NCBI GenBank assembly: GCA_019914945.1
Contig: CM034104.1
Location: forward strand, 1,924,501-1,988,500
Direction of reading: 5' to 3'
Source: Typha latifolia
Taxonomy: Eukaryota > Streptophyta > Magnoliopsida > Poales > Typhaceae
Length of the DNA stretch: 64,000 bases
Shown one piece after another: positions 1-11,248 of this stretch. The position numbers and the translations under genes were made by a program. Position 1 is the stretch's first letter. Every line of letters begins with the position of its first letter. The notes under the pieces were generated by a model that was given only the letters and a program-made list of their open reading frames with translations, did not search any database and had not been told where the DNA came from.

Positions 1-565
1 TTTCAGGTTGTTTAATATCATAATTCTGTGGTAGTATAATCATCAATTGTTCATTATGATGGTTAGTCTGAGAAAGTACTATTATTTGTCCAAGCCTCTA
101 AGTATACAACAGACCAATCCTCAAACATAATTTCAACAAAATTAAAATTACACGTTGTTAGATTACTAATGCGACCTAATACCTAACATTATTAGCTTTC
201 TGGCTTTGCTTTATCATTATTACAGTGCTGTCAATGCAGAAATGGTATTTAAAATAATTCAGGCATTCACTAGAGGTAGAAGTTCATCTACATATACCTG
301 TGCTACATGGTTTCTTTTAAGTTTTAACAATCCCAACATTATATTATCCTAGAGATTCTTCTATCTTGATGCCACTGAAAGGCTACCTCATGTCATATAT
401 CCTTTTTTCCGACTGTATAAATCTGCATTAGGCTCCTTTTCTTCTCTTTTGGTTCAGAGGAGCAGCATGACTTTTCCTATGCTAGAGTTGTGCCCTGTTA
501 GATCAACTTTATGCTCAGATATATTGTGTCACTTCTTGCCCATATCAAACCAAACTTTGCTTTAC

Positions 566-956
566 GTTAAAATATTGAGTCATCAGATATGATGCAGAAC
601 TGCTATATCTGATTAAATCTCCTGGGGAATCTTCGTAAGTGTTGGAAGCTTCAATGCAGGAACTACAATAAGCTTGTGAGAAGATTAAGGGAGAACTAGG
701 ATTCATCCATAATGCAGTCCTATTAATGCAAGTATTTAACAGTATGTCTAGCCATGGCGCTACTAACTGCAAGATATTCTCCAATATGTTGCATTGATGT
801 TAGCAAAATCAATTCATAATTGTCCCAAAAGATCATCATGGTAGAAAAATAAAATAAAACTATTCCCCTACCCATATGTAAACGGGTATTAATAGCATGG
901 TGGAGAGCTCTCACCTTCCATGAAATCAGGAAGCTGGATAGCAGCCTGCAACTAGC
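566..956 (-). other. Possible internal exons of an unidentified minus-strand gene
   Basis: Two stretches read like exons on the minus strand. One, about 662 down to 566, follows a TTGTAG acceptor and ends at a GTAAAG donor; in its open frame it encodes about 32 residues including EDSPGDLIRYSSSASYLMTQ. The other, about 956 or 945 down to 915, lies between AG acceptors and a GTGAGA donor and could encode AAIQLPDFME. A further weak candidate lies below 500. I do not recognise the protein, and neither a start nor a full chain of exons could be assembled. The exons may belong to a gene continuing beyond position 1, or may be chance open frames. Confidence 0.22.
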
Positions 957-2319
957 CTATAAAGAGATATGTTAGCCAGAATGATGGCAAGATTGATGTT
1001 TATTAAGTTTCACACTTGCAGTACTTAAAGAAAATATTCGGCCTTTTGATTGTTGCTTGGAGATACCATGTTGTAGCAAAGTTGTTAAGGGTCATAACTA
1101 ATGGATATTAATTATCAATTTCACAACATTTATTGAATGCCCTCTGAGGAGAACAGATCCTATGTGGATTTGGCTACTATAAGATAGCAGAAAAGCCTTG
1201 TCGGAATGTCTGATGTCAAATATTTTAAATTATTGTTTTTCTTTGTCTGTAAGTATGTCTGTTTTGGTTAATTTAGTTTTACCCATGCTTTAAGGCTCCT
1301 CTGCTTGCGACTATGTCTGTGTTTGTAAGTTCTGTTAAATCCAGGTTTCCTGTTAAGCAAAAGAAGGATGCTCTGCTTTTGTAAAATAGCACTTTCCTAG
1401 AAGTTCTTGTTATATGGTAGTTTGGTTCGTATGCTTTTTTTTTTTTAATCAAATTATTTCTATCGGGCTCCTTTGAAAAGATAAGTTGTCTATCTTATTA
1501 AAAAGGAAAAAAAATACAGGTGGTCTGTATGAGTAGGAGAATTAATTTTGACATGAGTATGAATATGACAGTAAGAGACTCCCGCAAGTTATAACTGTAT
1601 GAAATTCATGTAGCTGCAGTAGAATTTTAGGAGTTTTTTTTGCATGTCTACCTCTCTAAAGTCTCTTATTTGTGTATACATATTTAAATCTAATACTTGC
1701 ACTCGTACCCTCAAAACTTGTTTTTGCTTTGATACACATTAGGTCAAGTTTTTAAAATGCTGAAGTTGAGATGTATACATGCAAAAAGAGGGATCAAGGT
1801 TCTTTTTTCTTTTTGGTATGATAAATGGTTTACTACTTGCTTGCATACACGTCTGGTTATATTTTGATGGCCAATAGTTAAAAGCTGACTCATTTAACTA
1901 TAGAAAGGTAGAAATTCAATTGTTGAGATGTATATGTGCAAAAAGAAGAATAATGACTTTTGATAATTTAATGATTATCTCTGGTAACCAAGAAATAACT
2001 CTGGTAACCAAAAAAATGTGCAAGGGTACAAGGGGTGTATACACAGATGACTAATTTAGAGGAGGTATACAAGCAAATGATGGACTTCACAAAACCCAGT
2101 TCATACTTACAATAATGTGTTCCAAGAAGTGTGAATCTAATAGAATGATTCTTATATACTGTTATCTTTTAGCTGAGCAATTGAAGTACCTGCCAAGTTG
2201 TGAAATTGCTTTAACTTGTAAATGGTATCTTACATTGAAGTATGCCAAGATTTTGCATATTACTCCTATGAAGTTTAATCATGGGGCAGATACTTTTATA
2301 TCCATATATTCACTACAAT
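957..2319. other. No recognisable gene; AT-rich non-coding sequence
   Basis: I see no long open frame and no domain. The sequence is AT-rich with short poly-T and poly-A runs, consistent with introns or intergenic DNA around the unidentified exons on either side. Confidence 0.4.
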
Positions 2320-2327
2320 CTCGTAGC

Positions 2328-2889
2328 CATGGTTGTAGGATTGGTTGATCCCGATCCGGATTGGGATCGACCAAACCCGATTCCAATCCATGCTCGATCG
2401 GAACTTTCTTTCTCTCTCTGTTATTCTTTATTTTTCTTTTTCTCTCCTTATCATATAACCATTGTTTTTATTACGAAGAGATCTAGCTCCGGCGACGCAG
2501 ATCTAACTCCGGCAAACTCCGGTATGTAATTTTTTTAATTTAATTTAATTTTATTTCTCTTTCAGTTTTTCCATTTTTTCTACTCTTTTCTTCTCTTTTC
2601 TTTTTCTTCTTCGATGCACCATAGTTTTTCTTTCTTTTGTCTGATTTTCTTTCACTTGCTTTCTCTCTAATCTCCTTTTCTTTTTAATTTTCATTGCACT
2701 ATAGTTTTTCTCTTTTTTTTAATTTTATTTATTTTTATCATTTTTTCTAAATTTTTATAAAATATTCTGTATTTTTAAATAATAGAATTTGAGTAATTAA
2801 AAAAAGACGATCCAATGCATGCGATCGATACGGCCGATATGTTTCATTTTTTAGGAAGACCGATCCTAATCTCGATTTTTCGAACCTTG
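2328..2889. mobile_element. Short hAT-like non-autonomous element with 8-bp target duplication
   Basis: The sequence ctcgtagc occurs at 2320-2327 and again at 2890-2897, flanking a 562-bp segment. The segment begins catggttgtagg and ends with the reverse complement of caaggttcg, so the outermost bases form a short imperfect inverted repeat (ca-t/a-ggtt). The interior has GATC- and CCGATCC-rich ends, including a small palindrome near 2345-2380, and a pyrimidine-rich and AT-rich middle. No transposase frame is present. An 8-bp target duplication with a CA-starting terminus is typical of hAT-superfamily MITEs; the family assignment is inference. Confidence 0.5.
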
Positions 2890-3287
2890 CTCGTAGCTTG
2901 TTGTACAATATCTATAATTTTTAACAATACATGGTGAATCTTACATTCTCTTTCATAATAAGAAATTATGATGTTAATTATGTCACACTTCAGGAAACTG
3001 CACACATGTATAGAAATGGAAGATCATAATAGTAATGCAAAAACGAAACACAGATTAAAGATGCCATATGCAGTTCCTTTTGGGATGTGGGCTTAATTCC
3101 TAGGGAGGCCTATAAAACTGACCTATAATTTTCCAATTTGTCTTATCCTAGTCTTTGATGGAACAAAGTCTTGATAGCACATTGAAACTTTATTAGTTCT
3201 TGATAAAGTCTCTTTTGCATTGAATCCCTGGCACCTGTCTTTGTGACTAAAGTAATTAAATGATCTACTGTTTTGTTCCGGTTGCAG

Positions 3288-3368
3288 GAGTTGGACAAGA
3301 TACTTTATGCTACACCTCCTCCAGAACCGAAATATCAACTTCGGAGAACAAGTTCAGCTCCCTTTTGA
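3288..3368 (+). CDS. Probable 3'-terminal exon of an unidentified gene
   Basis: A pyrimidine-rich tract ending in ttgcag at 3287 is followed by 26 open codons and a TGA at 3366-3368. The peptide begins ELDKILYATPPPEPKYQLRR and ends TSSAPF. The Pro-rich then basic/Ser-rich composition and clean stop look like the C-terminus of a real protein. No upstream exon on the + strand between 1 and 3287 could be joined with confidence; one weak candidate near 1345-1380 has no supporting frame evidence. The parent gene either has long introns or starts outside the window. I do not recognise the family. Confidence 0.4.
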   Translation, partial: ELDKILYATPPPEPKYQLRRTSSAPF

Positions 3369-4932
3369 CTGTGTTCATAAATTTTTTTGTAGATTACACG
3401 GGGTATTATCTTTTGCTTCTTGGTTTAGAACATTGGTAGTTATCAGTTTCTTTTCTGTCCTACTTTGGGGTTTCAAAGATGTAGGAGCCCAACAATCTGC
3501 TGTTGCTGTCGCTTGCTTTCACTGAGTTGCTGTGCCGATGTAAATCTACTATCCAAATACTTGAAACTTTCAGCACTCTCTAGAGTTTCATTCTCACAGT
3601 ACATTCTCTCTCCCTGGTCTTGGAGTCACTTTATACTATTGAGAATTCGATGCCAAGAGGAGGTTCAGTTGTGTCTGCAAGGTTTACTGACTTGTAGTAT
3701 ATGTGCTGTTCCTATACTGTAATCATAATTTTACCATAATAACAGTGAAAGCATTTCAGATGCATATCTTTTGGAGTTCTCAACATCTTTATGGTTTTGT
3801 ATCTTTTTCCTGTTGATTGCTTTTCTTGTTTTCAATGTAAGGCATGTTGATCATCACTTCTGACATTTATTTTTTGTGTTAAACTACTCCCTTCTGCAAT
3901 GCGAACATCTATTCCATCGGGAGTATTTGGGTTGACATAGGATGAATTCATCTGGTCATTTACTTTGAGCTTGTGATAGATGAAAGTATCCTTTCTTTAA
4001 TTGCATTTGTAAATTTCATGCCTCTTTTGGGGTAGAACTGATGATTTGCTGAATATTGTTATGAAGTTGTTGCTTCTGATTACCGATGATTTTCTTCACT
4101 TCGTTGTGTTCTGCGTAAAATAAAGGTCTGCTTTATTCTCTTTTCAGAAATATATCTTTGAGTTCTATTTTCAGATTGTTCATGGAATTAACCTTTCAAT
4201 AATAGGGATAAATATTAATACATCTTGCCCTCCCATCATCCTGCATTTCTTGGTGAGCCTTAGCCTTCTTTTATCTTTCAGATTAACAGCTTGAGTTGAT
4301 ATTAATTCGTGACTATTGCTTGCAAGAAGAGTAACTTCCTGGAATCTAAGGCAGCATTGGCATTTCTCATGATCAAATTAGCATTGCTACAGAAAAGGCT
4401 GCAGTACTACAAAGACCTTTTGATGAAGTGCAACTTTCTTGGATAATTGCAATGTTCTTTCCTTCAAGTTATTTCGTACAGGAAAAATAGAAAACTAAGG
4501 AAATTTGTAAAACCACTCCATGTTTTGTTTTTATTATCATTGACATCCAATCATATATAGCTACTTATTGTTCTTTCCTGTTCTTCTTTTATCATCTTAA
4601 TAGCTACTGACAAAATGCAAAATTTTCTATTATTTCTAAAAATAATTTAAAAAAAAAATCTAAGTAAAGTTGTCTACCATAGGAACAACAATAGACACGA
4701 GTATTATGGTCATTACGTTGACATACTTAATTTAATTCATCTATATAGTAATGGCTGATTATATGGTAGGGATCTAATGGTAACGAAAACAAAATGTAAA
4801 TATCTCTACTCTGAAGTTTAGATAAGTAAATGATACGATTACTATAAACTACTGGAAGATTATTCCATCACTCTAATCTTAAAGGTTACAAGGCTTGCAT
4901 CCATTGCTCCATGACCATTCTAGAAGAATTCT
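3369..4932. other. Probable 3' UTR and intergenic DNA
   Basis: This follows the terminal exon on the + strand. It is T-rich with several polyadenylation-like AATAAA/AATAAT stretches. The short open frames here have no domain or codon pattern that I can support. Confidence 0.4.
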
Positions 4933-5334
4933 TTACCTTAACCACCATGTTGATCGATCCTTACCATCAAGTTTAAAGGGTGAGAAGAAAAAAGTAGTCT
5001 CCTCCTTTCCGCCATTACTAGGCCCCAATGAGCTCTCAGCTGTAGTCTTCTTCTTACTTGATCCCAAGCAATCCCTGCACAATGGGCAAGTAGCACTCCT
5101 CCTCCCCTGATGCTTTAACCATCTCTCTAAGCAGTAACTGTGGAAGATATGCTTGCATCTGAGCTGTTTACTCCTTTCATGTCCTCTAATCTGGCACAGG
5201 CAAATGGAGCACTCCACTAGATGATCAAAAGATGAAGCAAGAAAGATGTGCATGAAGCTTTGAGAGATGGACCTGAGAGGGAGGAGGGAGATGGTGAGAT
5301 AGTGGAGGAAGTGAGAGAGAAGAGGTGAAGCCAT
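4933..5334 (-). CDS. RING-H2 finger protein, probable E3 ubiquitin ligase
   Basis: This is an intronless 133-residue protein. An N-terminal hydrophobic stretch (about residues 4-33) may be a membrane anchor or signal. It is followed by a complete RING-H2 finger with C42, C45, C60, H62, H65, C68, C83 and C86 (C-x2-C-x14-C-x-H-x2-H-x2-C-x14-C-x2-C, the C3H2C3 pattern), including the usual ERWL segment after the sixth ligand. The tail is Lys/Ser-rich with no further domain. RING-H2 proteins of this size normally act as E3 ligases that bind an E2 through the finger; the substrate cannot be read from sequence. It resembles small plant RHA/BRH1-type proteins, but I do not assign an ortholog. Met28 is a possible internal start because a TATA-like box lies only about 40 bp upstream of Met1. 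Confidence 0.8.
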   Translation of the reverse strand: MASPLLSHFLHYLTISLLPLRSISQSFMHIFLASSFDHLVECSICLCQIRGHERSKQLRCKHIFHSYCLERWLKHQGRRSATCPLCRDCLGSSKKKTTAESSLGPSNGGKEETTFFFSPFKLDGKDRSTWWLR

Positions 5335-5371
5335 TGATGAGTATGTATATCAGATTTGTTGTTACTACGAG

Positions 5372-5377
5372 TTTTAT
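5372..5377 (-). promoter_or_regulatory. TATA-like box of the RING-H2 gene
   Basis: TATAAA reads on the minus strand about 40 bp upstream of the first ATG at 5334. If used, transcription would begin about 10 bp before that ATG, which would leave a very short leader or favour the next in-frame Met at residue 28. Confidence 0.35.
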
Positions 5378-5576
5378 AAGTTGAAGAGGGTGTGGCGTTA
5401 GGTTTCCTTTCAACTTCCACGAGTTCAATGTGTTATGCACAAAATGAGACAAGTATTGGAGTCATTCGGTTGGGTCCGACTAAAGCGAGAGAGAGAGATT
5501 TTTTTCTCTTATTTGTGAGGCTGATGTGATGACATCAAATATCACACAATCCTCTCTATTTGTAATGTATTATTGG

Positions 5577-6143
5577 TAGGGGTGAAAACGGATGATCGGA
5601 TAGTGCTCAACCCATATCCGGATCCAACCCATATCTGAATCCGTATTTTTAGTTCGAATACGGATTCAGATACAGATATTGGACGGATAGTAAAATTTAA
5701 AACCATATCTTAACTAAACGGATATGGATAATTTTCGGATAAAGGATCGGATCTTAAATGGATATTATTTGAATTTAAAATAATTATATTATTTTATTTA
5801 AATATAATTAACACAAAATTATTAAGAGTTTTACAACAAATAAATTTTTTGTATATCAAATATATAAAAATTAGAGAAATTAATCTCTATAAATAATATA
5901 TAACTTATTATTAGTAATAATATTAATATTTACTATTTAAATAAGCAAACTAAAAACTGTAAATTATTTAAAAAATATGCGGGTAAACGGATATCCGATA
6001 TCCGTATCCGAATCCGAAAAATATATCCGACCAGTATCCAAATTTTTTTCAAAAATTCTATCCATATCCGAATCAGATAGAAATTTTTTATCCGAATCCG
6101 ATCCGAATCGGGTCGGAGTTAATCCGACCCGTTTTCACCCCTA
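5577..6143. mobile_element. hAT-type MITE with perfect 8-bp target duplication
   Basis: This is a 567-bp element with 15-bp terminal inverted repeats, taggggtgaaaacgg on the left and its exact reverse complement on the right. It is flanked on both sides by the direct repeat attattgg (5569-5576 and 6144-6151). The subterminal parts are full of CCGATATCCG-like hexamers in both orientations, and the middle is very AT-rich with no transposase frame. An 8-bp target duplication and the TAGGGGTG terminus point to a non-autonomous hAT element. It sits between the promoter of the minus-strand RING gene and the promoter of the plus-strand COMMD gene. The intact repeats suggest a fairly recent insertion. 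Confidence 0.8.
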
Positions 6144-6526
6144 ATTATTGGTAATGCCTTTGAATTATACTATAAGATCTATTTGATAGTTTAGAAAGTC
6201 ATTATGTACTAAAATAATTTAAAAAGAATTATTAACAATATGTAGTTCTGGGAACAACTTGGTATTCGTTTTTGCGAGTAATTGTGATTGATATTGTATC
6301 TGACCTATTTATAACCTATGAGCTCATGAATTATAAAAGTAGTAATAGAAATAATAAATAGATAATTATATGTTGGAAAAATGGCACCATTCATTTTAGG
6401 CAGAACTTAATTTTGTAAACTAAAGATAACAGGGCTCCGGAATGTAAATAATATAAAGTAGGGTGTGAATTGTCAATTCCCCTTATCGGCAGAGAACTCG
6501 GAAGATTGAATAAATATACAAGGAAA

Positions 6527-6528
<2 letters not shown>

Positions 6529-6563
<35 letters not shown>
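6529..6563. repeat. (GA)n microsatellite in the COMMD 5' leader
   Basis: This is an uninterrupted GA run of about 17 units ending roughly 10 bp upstream of the ATG at 6574. GA/CT tracts are common in plant 5' leaders. This one also produces spurious Arg-Glu repeat frames. Confidence 0.8.
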
Positions 6564-6567
<4 letters not shown>

Positions 6568-6573
6568 AGGAGA

Positions 6574-9500
6574 ATGGAGGAGGACCCTCTCTTCCTCCAC
6601 CACCTCCGAAAGATTTCTCCAACGCCCTCGGAGGAATCCATCGATCAAGTCCTCGAGTCTCTGTGGAAGACCAGGAGGACTGGGATCGCTCCCTCCGAGA
6701 AGCCCCATCTACAATCCCTCCTCAACCTCCCTACTCTCCAAGACTTAAACCCCGTAAGCCCCCTCACCAACCCTTGGTTGGATTGTTTCTTTGGTTCGCC
6801 AATGTACTATTTTCACTAATTCTTTTGGGGGGCTGTTGTATTTGTGTTGAATGGTTGTCTCGCGCTTTCTTCCTTTCAAGAAAATGCTCATAGTGTCAGT
6901 TGTTAATAAATTTGTGTACTTTTTCTTGTTTATTCTCTGACTAATTGTTCGTTGGAGAACTAATTTTGTGATTTAACGGAAATTAAAGTAAGTAGCTGCA
7001 AGATGTATTTAGAATCATAAAGTATAAGTCAATCAAGAATCAAACTTGAGGACGTTTCTCAATCATGTACGATGAATGTGATAAAAAGTTGTAATTTTGC
7101 CTGAAATCCTTGTAGGATTTCATTAACCACAATTTCCATAATATATTCTTTGTACACAAGTAGAAAAATAAGGTCATTACATGTTTTTAACTTGTATCTT
7201 CTATTGTGGAGAGTTTGCTTTAGATTGTTTCCATTAGTCTTTAGTAGAGTACTCTGTTTTTTTCCCCAGGTGTATGGGGATTCTCTTGTTAAGAATATTT
7301 GTAATATATATAATGTGCTCTCTTAAGAAACTCATTGTCCTTTCCTATAGACTGACAAATGAATTCTGATTCCAGGTTTTAGTATGCCTTAGATGTGTCA
7401 TCAGAAAGTGTGTAAATGAAAAGCTTGCAGGAGAGGATATCCAAAATTTATTTTCTAGTGCTATTTCTGTAGAACTTAGAAATGCTCTTGTGGAGGCAAT
7501 TAAAAAGTTTCAGAGCCAGTGGATGGAGGAGGCATCAAGAGACCAGGTACTATATTCAAACATTGTACATTTTTGTCGGACAACCTTAGGCGGTGGAAGC
7601 ATATGGTCCCTGATGCACCAAGTTAATATTAATCTGGCAACTACTAGGTTTATTGTGCATGTACACATCACCTGATGGGGTTTCTACTATAATAGTTTTT
7701 CTATGTACTGTAGTATATCCATTAGTTTTTACATTTATGATGTGCTCTCTGGTGAAAGCATATGCTTGCAGTTTGCAAGCACAGAAAAACTAACAAAATG
7801 AGTGTGAAAAAGTTCCATCATTGAACTAAGATAGGAGCCCTATCAATCTGTGTGGATGGTCATAATGCCAAAGGTTAAATCATTTCCTGCATATTTACAG
7901 TGGATTGTTCTGTAGAGTATCAGGCTAACTTGTATCTAGATTTGTGGAATATCCTTTTCCAGAAAAGCATACATTTAAAGTCAACTCTCCCCTTGGAATT
8001 TTTACACCATTATCAAAAGGATTGCATTACCTGTGGTCTGTGGATATTTCAAATGGCTAGTGCATGATTCATAATCTGATATTCATTTATGTATTTGCTT
8101 ATTGGTTTCCAAACCATGAATATATAATGTCATTATGAAGTGTTTACAGTAAACTTACACGATAAATTTCTCATGTATATGTTTGTTTTCTATTAATTAG
8201 CACTTGTTCATTTTGATTTTTGAGTCTTTTAATGCTACTTGTGGATTATTGTCTTCTTAGCCTTTTTGGCAACGGACAAGGGTGTCATATCAGGTCAAAA
8301 TCAACACCCCAGCTGCTCTTGCATCCTTCCAAACATCAGAACTATCATCATCACCCTGGCTGCGGCAAGATTGTGCAACTGGCTATAGAAACAATCAGAA
8401 CGCTCATATTCAAGGCAGTGTTGATTCAAATCTTCCAAGCATGGTTGTGATGCCACTTCATCAGGATCATGGTTCTCTTGATAATCTGGTATGTTGGGAG
8501 TTATCTTTTTGATCACATAAATACTTGATGATAGCTCATGGGATTCTGTTGTTCATGAGAAAGATCATGGTGGCTCCTATATTATATGTTGTTGCTAGGA
8601 ATGATGTGCTTAGCTTTGATGTTAGCAGAGTTAATTTTGATTTGCATAATTATCTTGACTCTTGATATTGCTGTTGCATTGTGGGTGCCACTAATTTCCT
8701 GGCTTCATCTTATGGAAATCTAGATCTGGGGAAATACTTTTTTACAGGAGTTCTTAAAATTAAAATAGAAGTAGAAAATGTATAAATAGTTAATGACTAC
8801 AATATTAGATCAATTGTTGAATGATTTCCTTTCTTGCTATATAAGATCATACCCATTCTTATTTGTGAAGTAGAAGAAAAGAAGCAGTTTAGTACTGTGG
8901 AGCTATCATATAGTCAATAATTAAGTGTTATTATTTTATATAATTGAGTCCTATGTACCTTGATAGATGCTCATGTATATCAATGGTATAGTGCTTCATA
9001 CAAAATTTGATATTTTAGAGGTATATCTATGTTAGTTTGGATTTTTAGTGTATTGGTCTGAGTTCTCTTTTCCATTTCTTGTGTTGGGTCTGGGGTATTT
9101 GTATATGCAGCTTTTAACTTTTTAAGGGTGTAAATGGTTAGGAAATTTTGAGGGGAAGATATGCTGAAAACCCTGAAAAGTATTCTTTGGTAAGGTAGTT
9201 TGATAAAACAATTCCAGGTACAAAAACTTTTTATGATGTAAGCAGGATGCTCCACTTTAGTATTAAGGATAATCTTGCCAGTCCAATGTCCATTCTTTGA
9301 AATCCAACATTATAGATACTTGAGCGTCTGTGTATTCATAATTTTGTAGAGCTATATTAAGCACTTGTTCTAGTTGTTCCAGTTTTAACACAGGTCTTTC
9401 TTCTCTTGGTTTCTTTCAATATGCATCTCCTAAACTTTGATTTGTTGTCTTGATGGATGTTGATGCTATGCCTAGAGAAAATGAGCCTAAGGATGCAAAC

Positions 9501-11248
9501 ATTTATATAGAGTTTATGTGTATAATGTAGGCAAATCTTCCACGACTCAAGTCAATGACATGGACTATGGAGAAAAAAGGTTCAACACCAGCAAATCACC
9601 TGGCTATCATTACATTAAAGGTTCTATTTTCTGTTACCTTGAACTATGCTGTAATAAGCATTTATATCCTTGTATTCACAAGCGGAGCTGGCGGCATTTT
9701 CATGTGAGGAAGTGGCAGCCCAGACAAATCTGCATATTATGTTTAGGCTATAGTTACTATTTAATGATTAAAGTTTTAACTGTTATTCACTTATTCTTAG
9801 TAATGTAGTTGTTGTGGGACTGGAAGGTACTATAGACGCTAGGTTGGGCGCTACCTATCCTTTGAAGAATTATCTGAATCTACATTTGGTTTTAGACTCT
9901 TACTGGTATGACACTCACATAAATATGTCGATACTTCTTTTTAAATGAAACTGTTTCTGGGAAGTATGAAAAAGTTCAGATAGTTCTTGGATGCAACTAA
10001 AGATTCTTGGAAACTTTTGGTAGGGGAATGATGTTAGCTAACAAAAGCTAGTGCTATTGATGAGAAGCTTTATGTATAATAGGTCAATTTATTTCATCTT
10101 CTTTTTTTCTGCATCATGGCAATGTTTTTGTATCTCTTTATATTTGGCATCTGAAATCTTACATTCAGAGCTTGAAATGGACATATTATTTTATCATCCA
10201 AAAGTGAGTTGTAGTGCTTACAAGACGTTGACCTTTACAGTAGTTGTACCAAGCTTGTCAAGGTTGTGATAAGAATGTTGATCTTAGTTAACATAACCCA
10301 GCACTAATTGAAATTTAGACCAGTTTTCCTCACAATATCGATTCATCTGGCTACACTACATGATACTTAAAATTCTATGACTTATTCTTTTGATTTTGTG
10401 TCTGGCTTTGTATGTCAAAAACTTCTTTACATTTTCATTGAGTTTAATAATTTACAAGCAATTATTTCCAATTGCTTCTGCCTATGTTGAATAAGGAATG
10501 CTATCCAGGGCATTGTTTATCTTCAATGTATCTGATACACAAGTTCCCCCTCTCTTCATGCTTGCAGCTCCAAGATTATGCAAAGTCTTCTTCTGGGGAG
10601 ATTGAAGTGAAGTTTCAGGTTTCAAAAGACACACTAGATGCTATGCTGAGTTCGATGGTCCACCTCAGTGAACATCTTTCAGATTCTGTAAGACCTTTAC
10701 CTCAATCTTGCTTCTAATGTCTTTTCAGGTCTATCAGGAACTATTTTGTTGCTATAAGTTAGTTTATGGGTACTAGGTAAACAGTAGCAAAATTCCATCT
10801 TATGTTTCCACTTCTGTACATCACCTACTAAGGAGAACTTCAAGTTTCATAGATTGCAATTTTTCCATGGTTACAATAAATCTGAGGCTATTGTTAGACT
10901 CTGTGAGATCAACTAATGGCATGGTGTCTTGCAGTAGATGGAATAAAAATATGGGCCTCAAAGTAGACAGGTGGAAATTGTAGCAAATGGAACATAACAA
11001 ACTAAAAATATATGCTGTTAAATACAGTTTCCCCTTCTTCGGCAATCAGCTCACATCAATTAGAAGATGCTTATAATGCATGGGCGAATTTTCTATTATC
11101 AGAGAACGAGAGACAAAATATTATAAAATTTGCAAGAAAGCAACTTATTTTCCCCGTGTATTATAGGATTTAGAAATTCTTTATGACTTTGGAATCTTAA
11201 TAGGCTGCACCATCTGTGGAACAACCGGCAAAGAAGCAGAAACAGTGA
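6574..11248 (+). CDS. COMM domain protein, COMMD9-like
   Basis: There are five exons: 6574-6753, 7376-7546, 8261-8488, 10568-10687 and 11204-11248. All junctions are phase 0 with GT-AG ends, giving 247 residues. The N-terminal helical part (MEEDPLFLHHLRKISPTPSE...) is followed by FSSAISVELRNALVEAIKKF, which parallels the FPENFHQNLKNLLTKI region of animal COMMD9. The fourth exon, VSKDTLDAMLSSMVHLSEHL, matches the end of the COMM domain (VELSKETLDTMLDGLGRI in COMMD9). COMMD proteins assemble with CCDC22/CCDC93 into the Commander complex, which works with retriever in endosomal recycling; that role is known from animals and only inferred here. At 247 residues it is longer than animal COMMD9 (about 200) because exon 3 inserts a polar stretch into the COMM domain. 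The last exon adds a basic tail, PAKKQKQ. Introns 2 and 3 contain no other gene that I can see. Confidence 0.78.

Noticed and set aside
6391..6893. Ser-Leu and Arg-Glu repeat frames around the GA tract
   Set aside because: They are translations of a dinucleotide microsatellite in the COMMD leader.
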